Origin: Thermoprotei archaeon
GTDB lineage: Archaea; Thermoproteota; Thermoprotei; Thermofilales; B20-G17
Assembly (NCBI GenBank): GCA_003650675.1
Contig: QMRH01000001.1
Location: 24,814 to 88,813, forward strand
Length of the DNA: 64,000 bases
Reading direction: 5' to 3'
The position numbers were made by a program, and so were the translations under genes. Of the stretch, positions 59,249-64,000 are shown one piece after another (within the stretch, counting starts at the first letter, position 1; every line of letters starts with the position of its first letter). The notes under the pieces were generated by a model, which searched no databases, was not told where the DNA came from, and worked only from the letters and a program-made list of their open reading frames with translations.

Positions 59249-59869
59249 CTATCTACCCGTATACTTGGAAGAAAAGTAGATCAAAAGGAGGTTAGCTGGG
59301 GTGACTAGAATGAGATAAAGAAAATACTCCATGAGGTTAAGTTCACCTAGCTGGAGGGGAATATATACTGTGAGAACGCATGTCAGAAGACCTACATAGT
59401 GAATTATTTGACGACTTCCAGAAGCATAATAGAAGGTTATTACGGCAACCACCGAAAGAAGAAGCGGCATAAGTATAAACTTGAATATTAAGGCACTTAC
59501 ATTAAACGTTGTCATAACAATCAACGCTACAGTATTATTATAGAATATTAAAATAGAGTAGGTGATTAAAGCTATTAGAATACTCTCTGAAAGTAATATT
59601 ATTTTCCTGTTATCAGTAAACTTATGAACTATATAGAAGAGGGTTGACGAGAGGATTATGAAGAAGACTAGTTTACCCGCTAAAAGCCCCGGTAAACCTC
59701 CCTTAAGGTACAGCATCTTTGCAAACGGGTTTCCTTCACCTTTCAACCCCCTTGGATCAAATAATAGTAGAAGGTAAGTTGTATATGTATCACCTAAAAC
59801 AAAGAATATATAAAAGATAATAAGTAAAGCGGTGTACTCGTAGAGACGAAGTCTATCTACAATACCTAT
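59249..59869 (-). CDS. DUF5658-like membrane protein, start uncertain
   Basis: From the TTG at 59746 the protein has 165 residues and five membrane helices. The open frame upstream encodes another helix and the segment FFVLGDTYTTYLLLLFD before GLKGEGNPFAK, i.e. the D-x-x-TT...EGNP pattern of the DUF5658 group, so the true start must be upstream. An ATA at 59869 follows GGAGGGGG at good spacing. Alternatively the G5 run has one extra G, and an ATG at 59885 is the start (giving MEGFPIGI). About 206 residues. It may be a small transport or membrane-scaffold protein of unknown function. Confidence 0.6.
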   Translation of the reverse strand: MGIVDRLRLYEYTALLIIFYIFFVLGDTYTTYLLLLFDPRGLKGEGNPFAKMLYLKGGLPGLLAGKLVFFIILSSTLFYIVHKFTDNRKIILLSESILIALITYSILIFYNNTVALIVMTTFNVSALIFKFILMPLLLSVVAVITFYYASGSRQIIHYVGLLTCVLTVYIPLQLGELNLMEYFLYLILVTPANLLLIYFSSKYTGR

Positions 59870-59923
59870 AGGGAACCCCCTCCATTTTAATTATAATCTC
59901 GACACCTTATTTATTATAATATT

Positions 59924-61060
59924 TTATTTAGACAAAGACGATAATAAATTTACTTCATGGTATGAAGGGAGCCTACCAAAATAGTTGTATAAGATATTCC
60001 TCAATGTGTATTCGATTCTCTCTCTATCCAAGAGTTTTTCCCCTATTCTAGGGGAATAGTAGGAGGTTGGATGGGTTTCGTGTGGTACATCTCCTGCCAC
60101 AATAGTCAACGGGCCGATAGACGTGGCTTCCTTTATCACAGCTGAAGCTAGGACAACAGAGTAATCGCCTACAATAGCTTCGCTTCCAGGTTTTCCGGTA
60201 ATCTCCACACCTGCGTCAATTACAGTGTATTCGCCCATTATACAGTATTCTATAATAGTACCATAATTAACTTGGTTTCTCCCCATCAAAAGAGAATTTT
60301 TTATACGTCCACTAATACTGCTCGAGTCTCCTATAATGCTGGCTTCAATACTCGTCCCTGGATTTATTTCGGTTTGAGGTCCTACTAGAACTGGGCCCCG
60401 GATTATAACATAATCCCCTATGATGCTATCTTTATCTACTATAATGGGACCCTTGCTGGCATCCAAGACCACTTCTCGACCGATCTTTACAGTTTTATCG
60501 ACAAGAACACCCTCATCTCCAAGCTGAATGAAACCTCGTGATCCCTTAAATTCCCTAATTAAAGATTGCGCTCCCTCCAGAAGGGTTCTCGGTGAATCGT
60601 AGCAGAGTGAGCTTTCTGCATGGATTCTCCTTCTACAACCTATTCGATCATATTCTCCTGCAAGAATTTTTTCGTATGCCCCTGCTTGAAGTAGACGAGC
60701 TAAAATTTCTCCTCGACATTCTAGAGCATCCTCCTTTTCCTCGACCATCGACGATAAAAGATTTAAGGTGTTTTGAAGGGGTAAAAGCCTGCCATCTATA
60801 AGCAGAATCTTCTTTTTCTTCTCGATAGTCTTTATGTTAATTAGGGTGTCGATGTTTTCTACAATATTTAGCCTCCACTTCCAGAGACCTTCGAGATTCT
60901 TCGGCATTAAAAGTACTGGCTTACTGCCGGTAAAGATGGGTTCAAAGAACTGGAATAAATATTGTCCGCCGATTTTAAACAAGTAAAGGGGGCGGGTAAG
61001 AATCAGGGGTTTAAAGCCCCTTTTCTCATGGGGGTCGTGGAATACTGGAATCAACATCAT
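59924..61060 (-). CDS. GlmU/LpxA-like left-handed beta-helix sugar nucleotide enzyme
   Basis: The C-terminal ~200 residues consist of hexapeptide repeats (VKIGREVVLDASKGPIIVDKDSIIGDYVIIRGP; also IGDSSSISG and IGPLTIVAGD), i.e. a left-handed beta-helix trimer domain. The N-terminal half (residues 1-170) resembles a degenerate nucleotidyltransferase (FKPLILTRPLYLFKIGG), as in GlmU-type archaeal proteins, but a clear GxGTRxxP loop is absent. It is therefore probably an acetyltransferase or an inactive uridylyltransferase fusion. Overlaps the upstream unknown gene by 4 nt. 378 residues. Confidence 0.75.
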   Translation of the reverse strand: MMLIPVFHDPHEKRGFKPLILTRPLYLFKIGGQYLFQFFEPIFTGSKPVLLMPKNLEGLWKWRLNIVENIDTLINIKTIEKKKKILLIDGRLLPLQNTLNLLSSMVEEKEDALECRGEILARLLQAGAYEKILAGEYDRIGCRRRIHAESSLCYDSPRTLLEGAQSLIREFKGSRGFIQLGDEGVLVDKTVKIGREVVLDASKGPIIVDKDSIIGDYVIIRGPVLVGPQTEINPGTSIEASIIGDSSSISGRIKNSLLMGRNQVNYGTIIEYCIMGEYTVIDAGVEITGKPGSEAIVGDYSVVLASAVIKEATSIGPLTIVAGDVPHETHPTSYYSPRIGEKLLDRERIEYTLRNILYNYFGRLPSYHEVNLLSSLSK

Positions 61061-61773
61061 TCAACTTCCTTCTCGCTTTCATAGGCTAGGGGTATTATTT
61101 TATCGATTACGAAACTGTAGAAGTTCTCTTCTTCGGTTTTCGTGAAACAGGTTACGACGCAGTTTCGGGTTACGCCTATAACCCAGCCTTCCTCCGTTTC
61201 GAAGACAGCATACCATATTTTTCCAAGCTTCAGGTACTCCGAGTACAGGTACGCGTTGGAGACTCCGGGTCCATATAAGGCTAGCTTGCTGAGGCTTGGA
61301 ACCCTTAGATCATCGAAGTATATTACTTTGGTTGCGTCTGGCTTGGCTTCGTGGAGGGCTTTTAAGACATCATGGGTTATCCGGGCTTCAATTATCTTCC
61401 CTCTTTCAGCATAAAGTATCTCGGAAAAAACGTTGGCCAGCCTATTGGCCTTAAGCTTCTTAGCCCCTATGACTAGATATAATTGCTTCATGTAATAAAC
61501 GAAGTAGAATGGGCTATCCCTCGATACAGGGACCTTTCTGAACATCCCTCTATAAGGTAACTCTATAATGAAGCTATCTTCAAAGACTCCACTTAAAATA
61601 TTGTCTTCATGCCTGAGATCTCTAATCCTGTAGCCCAGTTCAACCTCCTCTTCCTCTATCTTCTCCAGATAAACCTGCCTGAAATCCTTTAACTTTGATG
61701 CTATCAGATAGAGTTCAAGTGGCTGGGTTAACTTAAATATTTTACAGACTAAGGGCAACAGTTCACCCCTCAC
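61057..61773 (-). CDS. Unknown protein coupled to beta-helix enzyme
   Basis: A 238-residue soluble protein without recognised family. It has alternating beta-strand pairs and helices, with an aromatic-rich middle (FYFVYYMKQLYLVIGAKKL) and a small C-terminal domain containing GWVIGVTRNCVVTCFTK. The start is GTG or ATG near 61773, and the stop overlaps the following beta-helix gene by 4 nt (ATGA), so the two are co-translated and likely share a pathway, perhaps sugar nucleotide metabolism. I cannot say more. Confidence 0.55.
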   Translation of the reverse strand: MRGELLPLVCKIFKLTQPLELYLIASKLKDFRQVYLEKIEEEEVELGYRIRDLRHEDNILSGVFEDSFIIELPYRGMFRKVPVSRDSPFYFVYYMKQLYLVIGAKKLKANRLANVFSEILYAERGKIIEARITHDVLKALHEAKPDATKVIYFDDLRVPSLSKLALYGPGVSNAYLYSEYLKLGKIWYAVFETEEGWVIGVTRNCVVTCFTKTEEENFYSFVIDKIIPLAYESEKEVE

Positions 61774-61984
61774 CTAATACCCTTCAGAGAATCTATTAAA
61801 GAAATCGTTTTAAAATAATTGGCCTTGTTTAATGTTTTGAATATCCCTTGTCCAGCATAGGGCTTCTGTATGGTTCCTGTAGACGCTTTCTCTTATTCAA
61901 ATATAAAACATATGATGGGTCTCTGGAACACGTTATAGTTCCGTAACTGTTTTTACCTCATTTTGGAATATTATATTAGAGGAA
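61774..61984. other. Intergenic region between divergent genes
   Basis: AT-rich promoter region with no extra gene or repeat seen. Confidence 0.4.
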
Positions 61985-63100
61985 ATGGGGGATATGTGGT
62001 TTATTTTTAGACCTGATGCACGTATCGTATGGCGGTATAGGGAGGTTAAAGAAAGGCTAGGCTGGTATAAAGCAGTCATGGACAACAAGATGCCAGCTAA
62101 ATACCTGATAGCCAAACGGGTCCCCACGGATCTCGAACCCTCAACAGCCACCCTTAGTGAACTATGGAGGGAGCATGAGAAGCTGGGGAAAGTCTTCATG
62201 GATATGTGGGGGAAGATCAGGGAGGGGGAAGCCAAGCTTGAAGACTATCAAGTACCATCAAGGAGTTTTCTTGACGTCAAAATAGAGATCGTGAAAAGGC
62301 TGTTAGAGGAGTGTGTTTTCTGTGAGAGGAGGTGTAAAGTCAATCGGGTTAAAGGGGAGAAGGGTGCATGTGGCCTCGACGCCAGGACTCGGGTTGCATC
62401 CTGGTTCCACCATATGGGTGAGGAAGCCCCACTAGTTCCCTCGGGAACTATATTCTTCACGGGCTGTAGCTTTAAATGCGTCTTTTGCCAAAACTGGGAT
62501 ATATCACAGTACCCTGAAAATGGCGTCGAAGTAACGCCGAAGGAACTTGCCTCAATGGCGGAGGTTTTGCGTAAAGAAGGAGTTAGAAACATAAACTACG
62601 TGGGAGGCAACCCCGACCAACAGCTCCACACCATCATAGAATCCCTCAAATACATGAACATCAACGTTCCCTTGCTTTGGAACAGCAACTTCTACATGAC
62701 CGAGGAAGCCATGAAGATCCTGATACATGTGATAGACATATGGCTACCCGACTTTAAGTACGGGAACAATGAATGTGCACAAAGATTATCAGGCGTCCCC
62801 CGATACTTCGAGGTGGTAACCAGGAATCTCCATACCGCATCCAAATACGGGGACATGATAATCAGACACTTAGTGCTACCGGGACATCTCGAATGTTGCA
62901 CAAAACCAGTTTTAAAGTGGATAGCAGAACACTGTAGCAACGCATTGGTCAACATAATGGCCCAATACAGACCAGAGTTCCTAGTCAGAAAGTTCCCAGA
63001 AAAATGGCCGGAAATATACAGCAGAGTCTCCTCAGAAGAAATGCACCAAGCCTACAAGCTAGCAGAAAAACTCGGAATAATATATAAACCAGTCTCCTAA
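61985..63100 (+). CDS. PflA-like radical SAM protein
   Basis: The radical SAM cluster motif CxxxCxxC is CSFKCVFC (about residues 159-166), preceded by a Cys-rich segment CVFCERRCKVNRVKGEKGACG that likely holds a second iron-sulfur site. ITG-like LVPSGTIFFTG leads to the cluster, and a GGNPDQQ motif follows. This matches the COG1313 PflX-type (activating-enzyme-like) proteins. Substrate unknown. The gene uses C-ending codons (AAC, TAC, ATC, CCC) far more than its neighbours, which hints at acquisition. An ATG three codons in (MWFIFRPD) is an alternative start. Confidence 0.85.
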   Translation: MGDMWFIFRPDARIVWRYREVKERLGWYKAVMDNKMPAKYLIAKRVPTDLEPSTATLSELWREHEKLGKVFMDMWGKIREGEAKLEDYQVPSRSFLDVKIEIVKRLLEECVFCERRCKVNRVKGEKGACGLDARTRVASWFHHMGEEAPLVPSGTIFFTGCSFKCVFCQNWDISQYPENGVEVTPKELASMAEVLRKEGVRNINYVGGNPDQQLHTIIESLKYMNINVPLLWNSNFYMTEEAMKILIHVIDIWLPDFKYGNNECAQRLSGVPRYFEVVTRNLHTASKYGDMIIRHLVLPGHLECCTKPVLKWIAEHCSNALVNIMAQYRPEFLVRKFPEKWPEIYSRVSSEEMHQAYKLAEKLGIIYKPVS

Positions 63101-63354
63101 CAAAATTATTAAAACCCTCTACATCTCTTCATCGATTTCTTTTATTCTTTCATATAATTAGGATCTTGAGTGCTGAGCCTCTCTTTATAAACCCCCGAAT
63201 GATTAAGGTCTGACATGGGAACACCAAATAGATTATCTACTTCTCGGATATACACATATTACATTAATTAATGTAAGCTCATTCTAGCACGAATAATAGG
63301 TTCTTGGAAGAATATTTAGAAATTCACTTTAACATACTTGAGTAATCTAGTACT
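63101..63354. other. Intergenic region with an 18-bp palindrome
   Basis: T-rich stretches right after the radical SAM gene (TTTCTTTTATTCTTTC near 63136-63151) could end its transcript. TTACATTAATTAATGTAA at 63259-63276 is a perfect 18-bp palindrome. No gene seen. Confidence 0.4.
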
Positions 63355-64000
63355 TCACTTATGGGGGGCTTCATATAGCAAGTCTCTGAATTCGTCTACT
63401 AAATTCTCACCGACTTTCTCTCTAAGAATCTTTACAATCATGTTTTCAAATAAAGTGCGGGAAGGCCATTTTCTCTTCTTCTTAGGTTTATTTATTAGAA
63501 AATCCTCCATATCGTAGTTATCTAGGAACCCCCTATACTGCTCGTACCAGTCAATATTAGGATTGTATACATATATCTTAGCGAAATCTGATATTGGTAT
63601 CAGTACTTGTGCTGTGGCTCCAAAAAGTTTCACATCCTTCTCGTACGATATAGCGCAAACAGGATACCTACTTTTAATCCATGCGCTGTAGCACTCCCTA
63701 TATTTAATGTATTGTACGTATCCCGTGAAGAACTCTGTTAATCCCTCGACAAAGTCTCTTTCGAGTTTAGCTATTTTCCGTAGTTCAGGAATCTGAGAAA
63801 AAGCGGATATGGCATGAAATAACTCATGTATAAACATCTTCCTACACCAATCATTGTCATATAGTGTTATTATTCTCCGTATAGGATCATAGCTTCCTCT
63901 AGCGAACGACCTCCTAGGCTCAACTACAGCTCTTAGATTCTCAGGTGGAGAAACCTCCATACCTAATACTTCCCTTATATCAGTAACTAGTCTATCGAGA
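63355..64000 (-). CDS. HExxH metallopeptidase-like protein (cut by window edge)
   Basis: A minus-strand gene whose frame stays open up to position 64000, so its 5' end is outside. The first ATG inside (63960) leaves 201 residues, but in-frame sequence before it (LDRLVTDIREVLG) reads like normal protein. The zinc motif FIHELFHA (HExxH, about residues 43-48 of the short form) is followed by VEGLTEFFTGY, where the Glu about 25 residues later is a third ligand as in gluzincins. The C-terminal half is basic and unrecognised. Function: probable zinc protease or an inactive relative. Confidence 0.7.
   Translation of the reverse strand, partial: LDRLVTDIREVLGMEVSPPENLRAVVEPRRSFARGSYDPIRRIITLYDNDWCRKMFIHELFHAISAFSQIPELRKIAKLERDFVEGLTEFFTGYVQYIKYRECYSAWIKSRYPVCAISYEKDVKLFGATAQVLIPISDFAKIYVYNPNIDWYEQYRGFLDNYDMEDFLINKPKKKRKWPSRTLFENMIVKILREKVGENLVDEFRDLLYEAPHK

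Noticed and set aside
1..64000. CRISPR array
   Set aside because: No regularly spaced direct repeats were seen in any intergenic region.

Overview
This window is archaeal chromosomal DNA. It carries HerA, NurA, Mre11 and Rad50, archaeal lipid genes (isopentenyl phosphate kinase, polyprenyl diphosphate synthase, CDP-archaeol synthase, geranylgeranyl reductase), an archaeal-type ligase and primase fold, TATA boxes about 26 nt upstream of leaderless starts, and many overlapping genes with GTG or TTG starts. Composition is AT-rich. The HerA-NurA set and the gene repertoire suggest a thermophilic TACK-type archaeon; the exact lineage cannot be fixed from the sequence alone. Several 5'-end and internal frame breaks suggest either unusual start codons or homopolymer errors in an assembled genome.

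Layout: 1-4051 (minus) is the nurA-herA-mre11-rad50 end-resection operon (Rad50 cut by the window edge). 4110-4211 is a tiny acidic, Trp-containing microprotein gene with its own promoter. 4291-7352 holds isoprenoid genes separated by about 1.2 kb of debris: a frameshifted SplB-like radical SAM pseudogene and IS200/IS605-like relics. 7455-12726 (minus) holds a permuted GTPase, XTP pyrophosphatase, an Sfm1-like SPOUT methyltransferase and a large SF2 helicase. 12850-17796 has a two-domain winged-helix regulator, a phosphodiesterase, a TMEM165-type cation exporter, a lipid reductase, a macro-domain/DUF504 pair and a membrane zinc ribbon. 17838-21554 is a PhoH-KH / topoisomerase IA / Sua5 operon. 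21620-33037 has RNA-modification and hypothetical genes, an M28-like peptidase and an Lhr-type helicase.

33009-36077 (minus) is the most striking locus: three overlapping genes encoding a short, apparently hinge-less SMC ATPase with Smc5/Smc6-type signatures, a kleisin and an Nse3/MAGE-like winged-helix protein. 36623-43412 is an alpha-glucan (glycogen) cluster with a GT35 phosphorylase, two GH57 enzymes, a full GT-B synthase and a lone GT-B N-terminal domain. 43469-44201 is a vapBC toxin-antitoxin pair with a palindromic operator. 44478-46704 encodes an NfnAB/SudAB-like flavoprotein pair. 46993-52555 has a Trm9-like methyltransferase, regulators (one paralogous to the gene at 12850), and an archaeo-eukaryotic primase tail-to-tail with DNA ligase. 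52715-52812 looks like a free-standing structured small RNA. 52825-64000 holds an AbrB-PhoU protein, an amidohydrolase, AnmK, CutA, regulators, a cysteine-synthase-like enzyme, a DUF5658-like membrane protein, a left-handed beta-helix sugar nucleotide enzyme, a PflA-like radical SAM protein and an edge-truncated metallopeptidase. No tRNA, rRNA or CRISPR array was recognised.
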